Positions 17,541 to 26,680 of a DNA stretch of 64,000 nucleotides are shown here, piece by piece. The stretch's first letter is position 1, and the number at the start of each line of letters is the position of its first letter. Source of the stretch: an uncultured SAR86 cluster bacterium (GTDB lineage: Bacteria; Pseudomonadota; Gammaproteobacteria; Magnimaribacterales; D2472); NCBI GenBank assembly GCA_905181595.1, contig CAJIYI010000001.1, positions 711,938 to 775,937 on the forward strand. Direction: 5' to 3'. Below the pieces are notes generated by a model. That model was not told the DNA's origin, did not search any database, and was given only the letters and a program-made list of their open reading frames with translations. The translations under genes were made by a program, and so were the position numbers.

Positions 17541-19950
17541 TAGATTGGAAATTCAGGAACATTCTAATAATAGCTTAAAAAAGCTCCTTACTTCAGAGAC
17601 TTGTCTTGAAGATGACTTATTGCACCTGTCTAAAATTGCTCTATCTGATTCGCTAGTACAGCATGCATTCTCCAAAAAACAGAACTATTACCCAGATCAA
17701 CTAACCTATTCTCCAAAGGTTTTCATACCTCTTACTTTTTTATGCAGAGATGTTTGCCATTACTGTACCTTTGCCAAAACACCCAAAAAGGTGGAGTCGC
17801 CATATTTATCAATTGAGGAAGTTATAAGAATTGCCAAGGAGGGCGAAGAGAAGGGCTGTCATGAAGCACTATTTACCCTTGGGGACAAACCTGAACTAAG
17901 GTACAAAGCTGCCAGAGATGCGCTGGCAGAAATGGGCTATCAGACAACAAATGAATACGTTGCTGCCTGCGCGGAAGCAGTCTTAGAGCACACATCATTG
18001 ATACCTCATCTTAATCCTGGGTGCTTAACTGAAGCCGAGCTAGATATGCTTAAACCCTTAAGTGGCTCTATGGGACTAATGGTTGAGTCCTTATCGGCAA
18101 ACCTCTGCAAGAAAGGGCAGCCACATTATGGCTCTCCAGATAAAGAACCAATTTTTAGGATGCAAACCCTTATCAATGCTGGCAAAAGAAATATTCCATT
18201 TACAACAGGCATTCTTATAGGCATTGGCGAGACAAGGCTAGAAAGGCTTGAGTCTATTTTTGCTATAGCAGAACTTCATCAAGAATATGGGCATATTCAA
18301 GAAGTGATAGTTCAAAATTTTAAAGCCAAAGCAAACACATTAATGGAGCATTCTCCTGAGCCATCTTTTGATGAGTTAATTTGGACAATTGCAATGGCAA
18401 GATTAATTTTACCTGGCGATATTAGTCTTCAGGTTCCACCTAACCTTAATCCACACCACCTCGAGAGACTCATTGAATCTGGCATTAATGATTTTGGTGG
18501 CATCTCACCTGTAACAAAAGATTTTGTTAATCCTGAAGCGCCATGGCCTGAAATTAAAAAATTAACTTCCACAGCAAATCTTCTCGGGCAAGACTTGAGG
18601 GCTAGAGCTACACTTTACCCAGCTTATTTTAAAAATCTTGCTTTACACACATCTAAGAATGTAGCTTCAAAATTGTTGCAGAAAGTTGATTCTCAAAACC
18701 TGATTCGTTCAGATAAGTGGGTATCAGGGGTCAGTACAACCATTCCTTTGTATTCAAATACGAGTTTTAAATCAGATATTCAAAATAGCATTAAAAAGAT
18801 TCATGAAAATTCAGATCTTGATGCTTTGCAACATATTCTGACAGCCAGAGACAGAGATTTTAAATATTTGATGGATTATGCAGATGATTTAAAGACTCAC
18901 GTGCATGGGCATGAGATTACTTGCGTTATGAACAGAAATATTAACTACACCAATATCTGTTCGTTTAAATGTAATTTTTGTGCTTTCTCTAAAGGTACGG
19001 GTCATTCTGATTTGAGAGGTAAACCATACAATATTTCACATGATGAGATAGCAAGAAGAACACTTGAAGCTATAGATAGAGGGGCAACTGAAGTTTGTCT
19101 TCAGGGTGGCATCCATCCTAAATATACTGGGAATACCTACTTAGATATAGTCAAAACAATTCGTTCTGTTTCAGAGACTATTCACATTCATGCATTTTCT
19201 CCCCTAGAAATTGATCACGGCAGACGAACATTAAATATCTCGGTTGAAGAGTTTCTCATTGAGCTAAAAAATGCAGGACTCAACTCATTGCCAGGAACAG
19301 CAGCAGAAATTCTGCATGATGATATTAGAGCTATTATTTGTCCAGATAAGTTAAATTCTCAGGAATGGGCTGATGTCATTATGGCAGCTCACTCAGTAGG
19401 ATTGCCCACAACATCGACAATGATGTTTGGCCATGTTGAAAACATGTCTCACGTTGCTAGGCACTTTGGAGAGCTTAAAGCTATTCAAAATAAAACCAAT
19501 GGCATAACGGAGTTTGTGCCTTTGCCTTTTGTTGCAAGTGAAGCTCCCATATACATGCGAGGTTTATCAAGGCCCGGTCCAACTTTCAAAGAATCTGTGT
19601 TGGTTCACGCTGCTGCAAGAATTTTCTTTTATGATTCCATTGATAATATTCAAGGCTCATGGGTCAAAATGGGTCTTCCAGGCTTAAAATTCCTATTATC
19701 AGCTGGGATAAATGACGTTGGCGGAATATTGATGAATGAAAGCATAACAAAAGCAGCAGGAGCCTCCTTCGGCCAAGAACTCAATCTTGCTGATGTGGAT
19801 CGAATTGCTAAATCTCTTGATTTGGACTTAGTGCAAAGAAATACTCTTTATCAAAAGCTTGATAGCCAGATATCAGACTTATCAAAATCTCAAAGCATTC
19901 CCTTGCTTCCCATTCTTAATGAATACCACAAACCTTCGGCAACCATTTAA
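17527..19950 (+). CDS. fbiC: 7,8-didemethyl-8-hydroxy-5-deazariboflavin (Fo) synthase, fused CofG-CofH
   Basis: Makes the deazaflavin chromophore from tyrosine and the pyrimidine intermediate of riboflavin synthesis. The 807-residue protein has two radical-SAM halves. The CofG half carries Cys73, Cys77 and Cys80 (CRDVCHYC); the CofH half carries Cys478, Cys482 and Cys485 (CSFKCNFC). A fused enzyme of this order and length is the actinobacterial FbiC type, whereas archaea and cyanobacteria usually have separate proteins. ATG at 17527 overlaps cofC by 14 bases. The frame is intact throughout. It completes the F420 pathway except for the lactate-phosphate donor step. Confidence 0.95.
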   Translation: MFEVNRLEIQEHSNNSLKKLLTSETCLEDDLLHLSKIALSDSLVQHAFSKKQNYYPDQLTYSPKVFIPLTFLCRDVCHYCTFAKTPKKVESPYLSIEEVIRIAKEGEEKGCHEALFTLGDKPELRYKAARDALAEMGYQTTNEYVAACAEAVLEHTSLIPHLNPGCLTEAELDMLKPLSGSMGLMVESLSANLCKKGQPHYGSPDKEPIFRMQTLINAGKRNIPFTTGILIGIGETRLERLESIFAIAELHQEYGHIQEVIVQNFKAKANTLMEHSPEPSFDELIWTIAMARLILPGDISLQVPPNLNPHHLERLIESGINDFGGISPVTKDFVNPEAPWPEIKKLTSTANLLGQDLRARATLYPAYFKNLALHTSKNVASKLLQKVDSQNLIRSDKWVSGVSTTIPLYSNTSFKSDIQNSIKKIHENSDLDALQHILTARDRDFKYLMDYADDLKTHVHGHEITCVMNRNINYTNICSFKCNFCAFSKGTGHSDLRGKPYNISHDEIARRTLEAIDRGATEVCLQGGIHPKYTGNTYLDIVKTIRSVSETIHIHAFSPLEIDHGRRTLNISVEEFLIELKNAGLNSLPGTAAEILHDDIRAIICPDKLNSQEWADVIMAAHSVGLPTTSTMMFGHVENMSHVARHFGELKAIQNKTNGITEFVPLPFVASEAPIYMRGLSRPGPTFKESVLVHAAARIFFYDSIDNIQGSWVKMGLPGLKFLLSAGINDVGGILMNESITKAAGASFGQELNLADVDRIAKSLDLDLVQRNTLYQKLDSQISDLSKSQSIPLLPILNEYHKPSATI

Positions 19951-19956
19951 CTACTT

Positions 19957-20838
19957 ATGAAAAATAAATTATTCGACCTGGCTATTATTTTTATTGGATA
20001 CGTCGTCTGCATCTATTCAATGGTGATCACATGGAATCTACTTATAGAAACTAATATCTTCGTTAGATTATTAGCCTGTCATGTCGAAGCAACTATCTTT
20101 ATATATATATTGAGTGTCGCATTTAAAAATTCGAGTTGGTACGATGCATTTTGGTCTGTCATTCCAGTCGTATTAACTATTTTATGCTGGATTGATATAC
20201 ATGCTGCAGGGAATGTACTTAGAGCAGGAATGATGTTTGATGTAATGGTTTTTTGGGCAATTAGATTAACCTATAACTGGGCTAGATCATGGGATGGATT
20301 TACTCATGAAGATTGGCGTTATGTCATGATGAAAGGGAAGGCTAAAAATAAATTTGAGTACTTTTTAACCGACTTCGGAGCCATACATCTAATCCCAACA
20401 TTATCAGTGTTTATGGCCTTACTGCCAATGAATTACACTCTGTATTATCCTGGTCCTGAAGTATTCTGGTTAGATTGGGTGGCTTATGCTATTGGTATAT
20501 CAGCGGTATTTATTCAAATTATCTCTGATCAGCAAATGTATAACTTTAGACGGACATTAATTGAGCCTCAAACAATGCAATCAGGGCTATGGTTTTATTC
20601 ACGTCATCCTAATTATCTTGGCGAAATACTCTTTTGGTTTAGTTTCTTTATTTTCTCTTTATCTAACGGTTTAGCAGCTTCATGGCTGATTATTGGCACA
20701 ATTACTATGTACGCATTGGTTGCCATTACTTCTGTTGCTATGATGGATAGTAGATCTTTGCAAAGACGTCATGATTTTAAAGATTACATGGATACGACCC
20801 CTGCAATATTCTTTAACTTTTTTAAGAGGAAAGCCTAA
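19957..20838 (+). CDS. DUF1295 membrane protein, steroid 5-alpha-reductase-like
   Basis: A 293-residue polytopic membrane protein with about seven to eight hydrophobic segments. The C-terminal part has the DUF1295/steroid 5-alpha-reductase signature: IISDQQMYNFRR followed by GLWFYSRHPNYLGEILFW and YMDTTPAIFFNFF. Relatives reduce a conjugated double bond in steroid or isoprenoid substrates using NADPH; some DUF1295 members have no known role. It lies six bases after fbiC and one base overlaps the next gene, so it is part of the F420 transcript. A functional link with F420 is attractive but unproved. Confidence 0.8.
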   Translation: MKNKLFDLAIIFIGYVVCIYSMVITWNLLIETNIFVRLLACHVEATIFIYILSVAFKNSSWYDAFWSVIPVVLTILCWIDIHAAGNVLRAGMMFDVMVFWAIRLTYNWARSWDGFTHEDWRYVMMKGKAKNKFEYFLTDFGAIHLIPTLSVFMALLPMNYTLYYPGPEVFWLDWVAYAIGISAVFIQIISDQQMYNFRRTLIEPQTMQSGLWFYSRHPNYLGEILFWFSFFIFSLSNGLAASWLIIGTITMYALVAITSVAMMDSRSLQRRHDFKDYMDTTPAIFFNFFKRKA

Positions 20839-22139
20839 TGCGTTATTTTTTTAGCTTACTAACTTCATTGTTTCTGATTTTACCAATTTGCTCGGGAGAA
20901 CTGGCCTCTGCTTTGGATCAAAATCTAAGTGGTGTGATGACCAAGGTCACTGATTGGAGGCATCATTTTCACCAATACCCAGAGCTATCTAATAGAGAGT
21001 TTAAAACGCAAAAATCTATCAGTGAAGCTCTTATTGAAATGGGTCTTGAGCCTAATACCTCATTTGGTAAAACTGGAGTAACTGCATTTATAAGAGGCCA
21101 AAATCCAGGGCCTTTAATTGCATTAAGAGCAGATATTGATGGGTTGCCAGTGACTGAAAAATTGAATCTTCCATTTTCATCAAAAGAAAGAACTAACTAT
21201 CAGGGCAATGATGTTGGAATTATGCATGCGTGTGGCCACGATGCTCATATAGCAACTCTTTTGGGTGTTGCTAGCTTCCTGTCACAAAATACTGACAAAC
21301 TAGATGGCGATATTCTATTAATCTTTCAACCGGCAGAAGAGGGCGCACCTGAAGGAGAAGAGGGAGGGGCTGAATTAATGTTAAAAGAAGGGCTCTTTGA
21401 AGCTGAAAAACCAGATGCTATTTTTGGTATGCATGTTTCCAATGCCAAACATGGACAACTTTGGACAAGACCAGGGCCAATTATGGCTTCCGCAGAAGCT
21501 TTTAGGATTACAGTTGAGGGCAAACAAACGCATGGATCGCGTCCATGGAATGGTGTCGATCCTATTGTTGCTGCCTCTGATATCGTTACTACTTTGCAAA
21601 CTATTGTTAGCAGAAGACTAAATCTTCTTGATAGCCAAGCTGTAGTGACCGTAGGCATCATGAAAGGCGGCACCAGAAATAACATTATTCCAGCAAGTGC
21701 TTATTTAGAAGGAACTATTAGAACGTTTAAAGACTCTTATGCAGATCAAATTAGAGATGAAATATCTGTTATTGCTAATAATATTGCTGCTGCTCATCAT
21801 GCCAAAGCTAATGTCGAGTTCAAAGTCTATGGTGGCTATCCAGTAACCTATAACGATATTGAGCTAGTAGATAAGTATGCATCTTCTCTATCTAGAGCAG
21901 CTGATGGTAATTATTATGAGGCTAAGGTTCCAAGGACAGGCGCTGAGGACTTCTCATTCTTTGCCCAGCAAGTGCCAGGAATGTTCTTTTTCTTGGGAGT
22001 TAATTCGCCTGGAGTAGAAGATTCTCCTACGAATCATTCACCATATTTTTATGTTGATGATTCAGCCCTTACAAATGGCTTGAAAGCTTTTGTGAATCTA
22101 GTTGAAGATTTTTCCAAAGACTATAATTTAGATAATTAG
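20838..22139 (+). CDS. M20-family amidohydrolase, exported
   Basis: A 433-residue metal-dependent amidohydrolase of the hippurate/IAA-amino-acid hydrolase group (M20D). An N-terminal signal peptide (residues 1 to about 20) predicts export. Metal and catalytic features are HACGHDAHIATLLGVA near 130, the PAEEGAPEGEEGG glutamates near 168-180, GMHVSNAKHG, the dimerisation domain start THGSRPWNGVDPI, and the late TGAEDFSFFAQQVPGMFFFLG. It would cleave an amide bond of an N-acyl or amino-acid conjugate in the periplasm. It ends the F420 transcription unit and is convergent with a GST-like gene. Confidence 0.87.
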   Translation: MRYFFSLLTSLFLILPICSGELASALDQNLSGVMTKVTDWRHHFHQYPELSNREFKTQKSISEALIEMGLEPNTSFGKTGVTAFIRGQNPGPLIALRADIDGLPVTEKLNLPFSSKERTNYQGNDVGIMHACGHDAHIATLLGVASFLSQNTDKLDGDILLIFQPAEEGAPEGEEGGAELMLKEGLFEAEKPDAIFGMHVSNAKHGQLWTRPGPIMASAEAFRITVEGKQTHGSRPWNGVDPIVAASDIVTTLQTIVSRRLNLLDSQAVVTVGIMKGGTRNNIIPASAYLEGTIRTFKDSYADQIRDEISVIANNIAAAHHAKANVEFKVYGGYPVTYNDIELVDKYASSLSRAADGNYYEAKVPRTGAEDFSFFAQQVPGMFFFLGVNSPGVEDSPTNHSPYFYVDDSALTNGLKAFVNLVEDFSKDYNLDN

Positions 22140-22181
22140 TATTAGCAAAAATTAATTTAACCTAAATCTTTTGTTACTTTG

Positions 22182-23045
22182 CTAGGTATATTTTCTGTTA
22201 TGAACTTTAGCAACAAGATTGGCTAAATGAGGGTTAAATTTATCTGGAAATGCCTCCTCAATAGTTTGTTCGTGATCAACAAAGTTTAAGATACCCTCTT
22301 TATAGCTAGGTCGAGCTTGTAGATTTTTCCAATAGCTTGATATCTTAGGAAATGTATCCATCTGAAGAACTGGGCCTAAGCCAAGCTCCTCCAATCTATT
22401 GAAACAGCACATTAGATTAATATCTGCATGACCAAAGTCATCAAATAAAAACCCTTGATCGGATAACTGATTCTCAATTTCAAATAAGCCGTTAACAAAG
22501 GATTCATAGGCCAAAGGACCAATTTTATTTTTTATAGATAAAAAATACATCATAACAAAAACAACTTTCCTCTCCCTTCTGGGGTGATTGAAAATGATAT
22601 TTAAAATTGTTTTTAGGCTAAGTTTTTTAATAAGGACTTCAATTAAACCGGTTGAGAAGAGTGGTATTGATGTTCCAAAACTTTGCCCAAGTTTTACGCT
22701 TTCATCAATCGTTGTGTCGTAGACCCATTTTCTTAAGGTTTCTTTTTTTTTTGGATCTAAAGGCCACAAATTTATTGCATTATTTCCTTGATACTCATCT
22801 AATCTCTCAATAATGTAGGCACTATCTCTTACGAACTCATTGTTTATTTTAAGAACAGGTACGACACCTGTTGGATTAATCTCTTTTAGAAAGTCTTCGC
22901 TAATGTTCTCTGCCTCATCGTGCTGATCACAGAGTTTGATTACCTTGTGATCATACTCAAGCCCTTTTTCATGAAGGGCTACTCTTACCATTTGACTACA
23001 AAGCGACCACTTTGCATGATACAAAAGAAGATTGGGCTTGCTCAT
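22182..23045 (-). CDS. Glutathione S-transferase-like protein
   Basis: A 287-residue protein with an N-terminal thioredoxin-like GST domain (LLLYHAKWSLCSQMVRVALH, then NPTGVVPVLKINNEFVRDSA) and an all-helical C-terminal domain. The putative active residue is in WSLCS. It is longer than usual GSTs (about 200-230). A second, related protein is at 26681-27562; both share a C-terminal block (SYWKNLQARPSYKEGILNFV here, NYWETLSSRNSYQAGILDYV there). The gene follows the FAH hydrolase by two bases. Zeta-type GSTs act as maleyl-pyruvate or maleylacetoacetate isomerases beside FAH hydrolases, which is one possible role. Confidence 0.78.
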   Translation of the reverse strand: MSKPNLLLYHAKWSLCSQMVRVALHEKGLEYDHKVIKLCDQHDEAENISEDFLKEINPTGVVPVLKINNEFVRDSAYIIERLDEYQGNNAINLWPLDPKKKETLRKWVYDTTIDESVKLGQSFGTSIPLFSTGLIEVLIKKLSLKTILNIIFNHPRRERKVVFVMMYFLSIKNKIGPLAYESFVNGLFEIENQLSDQGFLFDDFGHADINLMCCFNRLEELGLGPVLQMDTFPKISSYWKNLQARPSYKEGILNFVDHEQTIEEAFPDKFNPHLANLVAKVHNRKYT

Positions 23046-23047
23046 TA

Positions 23048-23956
23048 CTAATCGTCGTTAGCAGGCATTTTACCTTTAAGAAACTCTGGTATGTGTGATA
23101 CGTTACTATGATCTGCAATTCTTAAGCATTGATTTTCTATGGTTCCAATGCCCTTGATAGTTGTTGACAATATATCCCCGTCCTTTAAACACTTACCTTG
23201 AGTTGCGCCAACACCAGCAGGCGTTCCTGTAAAAATTAAATCTCCAGGCTCTAAAGTGATAAATTCTGATACATAAGAGATGATATATGGGATATCAAAG
23301 ATTAAGTCATTGGTATTATCTTTTTGTCTTAATTCACCATTAACTGAGCACTCTAATTCCAAAGAGTTTGGATCTTCAAATTCATCTGGAGAAACTAAAA
23401 TTGGTCCTATTGGCCCAAAGGTATCAAATGATTTACCAAGATTAAACTGTGGAGGTGTAGCATGAAATTGAACCGCTCTATCTGATATATCCTGACCAAC
23501 TGTAAGTCCTGCAACATGATCCCAGGCGTTTTCTTTTGATATGTTTTTACCTTCTTTGCCAATTACTGCTACTAATTCTGCTTCGTAGTCGACAAGATCA
23601 CTTCTCATTTCTATGTTTTCAAATGGCCCAACAATACATGAAGTATGCTTTGTAAATATCATAGGGAAGAGTGGAATTTCCATTCCTGATTCTTCGGCAT
23701 GGTTTTTATAATTTAGTCCAACAGCAAAACAATTTCTTGAATTAGTTATCGGTGCTCCCATGCTCTCATTCGTGATTGTTCCTGAGGGTTCAAAATCATC
23801 GATCTGAGTGTATAGCTTTGACAGAGCATCTAATGAATTTATTGATTGCGAGGGATCATTTGAGAGCGCTCCATTTGAAATATCGGATAGCTCATAATAG
23901 CTTTCATTTTTGATTAACGCTGCGTTTCCATTTACATTACCTAACTTAAAACCCAT
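23048..23956 (-). CDS. Fumarylacetoacetate hydrolase family protein
   Basis: A 302-residue FAH-superfamily enzyme. Recognisable parts are CFAVGLNYKNHAEESG, FTKHTSCIVGP, the metal-binding DYEAELVAVIGK, GLTVGQDISDRAVQ, GKSFDTFGPIGP and the late EPGDLIFTGTPAGVG. Such enzymes hydrolyse or decarboxylate ring-cleavage products (acylpyruvates, 2-hydroxyhepta-2,4-diene-1,7-dioate and similar). A strong ribosome site (AAGGAGAG) precedes ATG. It is followed by a GST-like gene and preceded by the TonB receptor gene, with hairpins between. Exact substrate unknown. Confidence 0.88.
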   Translation of the reverse strand: MGFKLGNVNGNAALIKNESYYELSDISNGALSNDPSQSINSLDALSKLYTQIDDFEPSGTITNESMGAPITNSRNCFAVGLNYKNHAEESGMEIPLFPMIFTKHTSCIVGPFENIEMRSDLVDYEAELVAVIGKEGKNISKENAWDHVAGLTVGQDISDRAVQFHATPPQFNLGKSFDTFGPIGPILVSPDEFEDPNSLELECSVNGELRQKDNTNDLIFDIPYIISYVSEFITLEPGDLIFTGTPAGVGATQGKCLKDGDILSTTIKGIGTIENQCLRIADHSNVSHIPEFLKGKMPANDD

Positions 23957-24002
23957 GTTTTCTCTCCTTAAAAGTAGCTTAACTAAGCGATTTTAGCGAT
24001 GA

Positions 24003-24081
24003 GACCATGAACACAGATAAGGGGGTCTGCATTCATGGTCCAAAGAAACCTTAACAACTTCTCTTAGGAAGAAGGGTTAAG
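24003..24081 (-). terminator. Two hairpins between the TonB receptor and FAH genes
   Basis: Hairpin 1 pairs GACCATGAA (24003-24011) with TTCATGGTC (24032-24040), nine perfect pairs. Hairpin 2 pairs CTTAACAACTTCT (from 24050) with AGAAGGGTTAAG (24070-24081) with a small bulge. On the minus strand hairpin 2 comes first after the receptor stop and is followed by a T-rich GGTTTCTTTG, so it may attenuate transcription into the FAH and GST genes. Neither has a long T-run. Confidence 0.4.
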
Positions 24082-24097
24082 CGCTATTCCAACACTA

Positions 24098-26566
24098 TTA
24101 GAATGATTTTCTAATAGATATACCGAACTGTTTGCCTGGCTCCCACAATTTGAAGAAAGACCCAGGTGTTAATGGAAGTGCTAAGCTCGAAGATCCAACG
24201 ATTTCATCGGTAACATTTTTACCAAAGAGTTTGATTTCAAGACCGTTTTCCATCATCAATCTTACATTTAGATCTATCTTAGTAGAGGCATCATGGTCAC
24301 CAGCAGGGTCCGCAACTCCAGTACTATTAAATTCACTCACGTAATTTGCAGCAATTGTGTAAACCAATTCACTGCCACCACTCAATGATGAGAAGTAATT
24401 AGCGTACATGCTAGCCGATGTCTCAGGAGCAAAATTACCCGCTTTTCCTGCAAGATCTTGAGTACATTGTCGTGCAGCTCTTCCAGCAGGTGTTGACGGC
24501 CAAGTTGCTGGTCTGGCAGCTCTGTATGCCACATCTTGATCGCCTGTACATGCAGCAGTGAAAGCTCCGTATGCAAAATCAAGCGTAGTAATTGAACCGC
24601 CAATAATTAGGCTATCTGTTGGAGCCCAAGTAGTATCAACTTCAAAACCTGTAATCTCGGCTTCTGCAGCATTAGAGACAATAAACGTCGAGCCATTAAA
24701 TGCTGATACTTGCATGTCCTTATAATCCGTTGAGAAATAAGCAGCATTGAACCTTAGATTATTCTCAGGCATATCCATTTTAGCTCCCATCTCAAATGTA
24801 GTGGCTTCTTCTGGCTTAAATGCGAATGCAGGAGATGGTGTAGTTGCATTTGTTCGTCCAGCATTTTCAGAACCATCGTATCCGCCTGCTTTGTAACCTT
24901 CAGCATAACTAGCATAGAGCCTTGTAGTATCTGACATCTCGTAAGTTACTTTCACCGAGGGAGTTGTGTGACTTTCTGATCTACTTTGCTTTGGGAAGTT
25001 GTAGGGTAATCTTCCTAGCAATGCATTATGAAGTCCTGCAACTACAGGATTAGCTGTTGGATTATTAATTCCAATGCCACCAGTTGTAGTGGAACTATTT
25101 ACTTGTGAAGCTTTAACATCTTTCTCATCTTCTGAGACACGAACACCAGCAATAAATGTTAATTGATCGCTTAGGTACCAAGTTCCCTCAAAAAATGCAG
25201 ATAAGCTGCTTGATGTTTCATCAAATAAAGTGTGTGTTGCGCTTTGTGGTGTTGAAAATCTAAATTGGGGGGGGTTAAGTCTGGTTTGGAAAGCAGCAAT
25301 ATCTGGTAACCCAAATGACTTTGCAAATTCTCCACCTACAGATAAGTCAAACAATCCATTGTTTGCAACATCCATCTCGATCTCTTCATAGTAAACCCCA
25401 GCAATGTATTCAAAACTTTCACTAGAAGGAGATGTAATGACGAATTCCTGAGAGAATTGTTCAAATTCATTAAAGTTATCAGTTGAGAGAAAATCTAACG
25501 GTCCAAAGTCGGCATCTAAACCCCAACCATAATCATAAGTTGAAAAAGATGTCGTTGATTTAACATCAAAGTCACCCCATGTTGATGAGATATTTAAAAT
25601 CACGTTGTCCGAATCAACCGATCCACCTGTAGGTAAACCAGCGCTAGTATTATCTAAATAAGTAATACCAGGTTGTCCAACTACTTGATTTGGAAAGGCT
25701 CTTGCCATAATGCTTTGTGAAATAAACGTTGCCGTATAGCCATATCTAGCCATTAATCCGACGGGTACAGGTGTTCGATATGTATCGGTGCCTCCATGTT
25801 GACCAGCTTTTTCATGTGATGAGGTGAATGCTTTTAAGTTTATCTCAGCATTATCAAGCTGCCATAAAAATGTTGCTCTTAAAGCTGTGCTTTCGCTTGA
25901 AGGCCCATCTTCTTTAAGTAAAGCGTTGTATGTCCAACCATCTGACTCTTCTACGGTCGCTGCTAGCCTCATTGCAAATGTATCGCTGACAGGGAAACTT
26001 GAAGCCGCTTGCACTTTAATGGTGTTCCATTCAGGAACTGTCTCAATTGACCAATGTCCATCTGCATCACCGCCTATGACGGGAGATTTGCTGACCATGT
26101 TTACGACTCCACCAATTGTATTCTTGCCAAACAAAACACCTTGCGTACCTTTTAAGACTTCTACTCTTTCAACATCTAATAAGGCTGATAAGTATTGTTC
26201 GCCTCTGGCAATGGGCATGCCATCAATAAATTGAGTAACTGATTGAGAAAATCCTTTATTTGTTCCTGAGCCAACACCTCTAATATAAATATTAAACTGC
26301 GCGGCACCTTTATTAATCATTAACCCTGGTACATGGGTTTGCAGATCTTCTAAGCTTGTAATCCCGAGGCTGTCTATTCTATCGCCTGAAAGTACTTGAA
26401 TAGAAATCGGAACCTCTGATAGCCCTTGTTCCTTTTTTTGAGCCGTAACAACAACTTCTTCAAGTCGAGAATCTGTGCTCTGTGAAAGTATGTTCTGTGA
26501 AGAAAAACCAAGCACCATTAAGCATAAGCTAGATAGATACAAATATTTAGTCGTGAATATTTTCAT
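24098..26566 (-). CDS. TonB-dependent outer-membrane receptor
   Basis: An 822-residue outer-membrane transporter. Features in order: signal peptide (about 1-29), a TonB-box-like EEVVVTAQKKEQGL, the plug domain (VPISIQVLSGDRIDSLGITS, then VERVEVLKGTQGVLFGKNTI and GGVVNMVSKSP), a beta-barrel with TYEMSDTTRLYASYAEGYKA, and a terminal strand ending GKQFGISIRKSF with a C-terminal Phe. This layout is the type used by marine proteobacteria for lipids, glycans and other bulky substrates, not only siderophores. Two candidate TetR operators sit 35-74 bases upstream. The surrounding hydroxylase, dioxygenase and hydrolase genes suggest it imports the substrate of that pathway; this is inference. Confidence 0.93.
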   Translation of the reverse strand: MKIFTTKYLYLSSLCLMVLGFSSQNILSQSTDSRLEEVVVTAQKKEQGLSEVPISIQVLSGDRIDSLGITSLEDLQTHVPGLMINKGAAQFNIYIRGVGSGTNKGFSQSVTQFIDGMPIARGEQYLSALLDVERVEVLKGTQGVLFGKNTIGGVVNMVSKSPVIGGDADGHWSIETVPEWNTIKVQAASSFPVSDTFAMRLAATVEESDGWTYNALLKEDGPSSESTALRATFLWQLDNAEINLKAFTSSHEKAGQHGGTDTYRTPVPVGLMARYGYTATFISQSIMARAFPNQVVGQPGITYLDNTSAGLPTGGSVDSDNVILNISSTWGDFDVKSTTSFSTYDYGWGLDADFGPLDFLSTDNFNEFEQFSQEFVITSPSSESFEYIAGVYYEEIEMDVANNGLFDLSVGGEFAKSFGLPDIAAFQTRLNPPQFRFSTPQSATHTLFDETSSSLSAFFEGTWYLSDQLTFIAGVRVSEDEKDVKASQVNSSTTTGGIGINNPTANPVVAGLHNALLGRLPYNFPKQSRSESHTTPSVKVTYEMSDTTRLYASYAEGYKAGGYDGSENAGRTNATTPSPAFAFKPEEATTFEMGAKMDMPENNLRFNAAYFSTDYKDMQVSAFNGSTFIVSNAAEAEITGFEVDTTWAPTDSLIIGGSITTLDFAYGAFTAACTGDQDVAYRAARPATWPSTPAGRAARQCTQDLAGKAGNFAPETSASMYANYFSSLSGGSELVYTIAANYVSEFNSTGVADPAGDHDASTKIDLNVRLMMENGLEIKLFGKNVTDEIVGSSSLALPLTPGSFFKLWEPGKQFGISIRKSF

Positions 26567-26600
26567 AAATTCCCCATAAATTTTAATTAAAGAATTATCT

Positions 26601-26640
26601 TAGCCACTTGGTTAGGAAATTACAACTATCCAGTTGGATA
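26601..26640. promoter_or_regulatory. Tandem candidate TetR operators in the TonB receptor/GST divergent promoter
   Basis: Two 14-bp elements of 5-4-5 design: TAGCCACTTGGTTA (26601-26614) and TATCCAGTTGGATA (26627-26640); the second has perfect half-sites TATCC/GGATA. Their centres are 26 bp apart. They lie between the divergent TonB receptor and GST-like genes. A third copy (33092-33105) lies in the promoter region above the operon that contains the TetR gene. The shared pattern is TAnYC-N4-GGWTA. Confidence 0.55.
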
Positions 26641-26680
26641 AAATATGAATATATGTTTTACTGTTTTTTAGAAGATTCAA

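Noticed and set aside
21326..21685. A 119-residue minus-strand open frame
   Set aside because: It is antisense to the well-matched M20 amidohydrolase and has no recognisable features.
22143..22184. TAGCAAA/TTTGCTA pair between the M20 and GST genes as a terminator
   Set aside because: Seven pairs across a 28-base loop with no T-run is weak and overlaps the GST stop codon.
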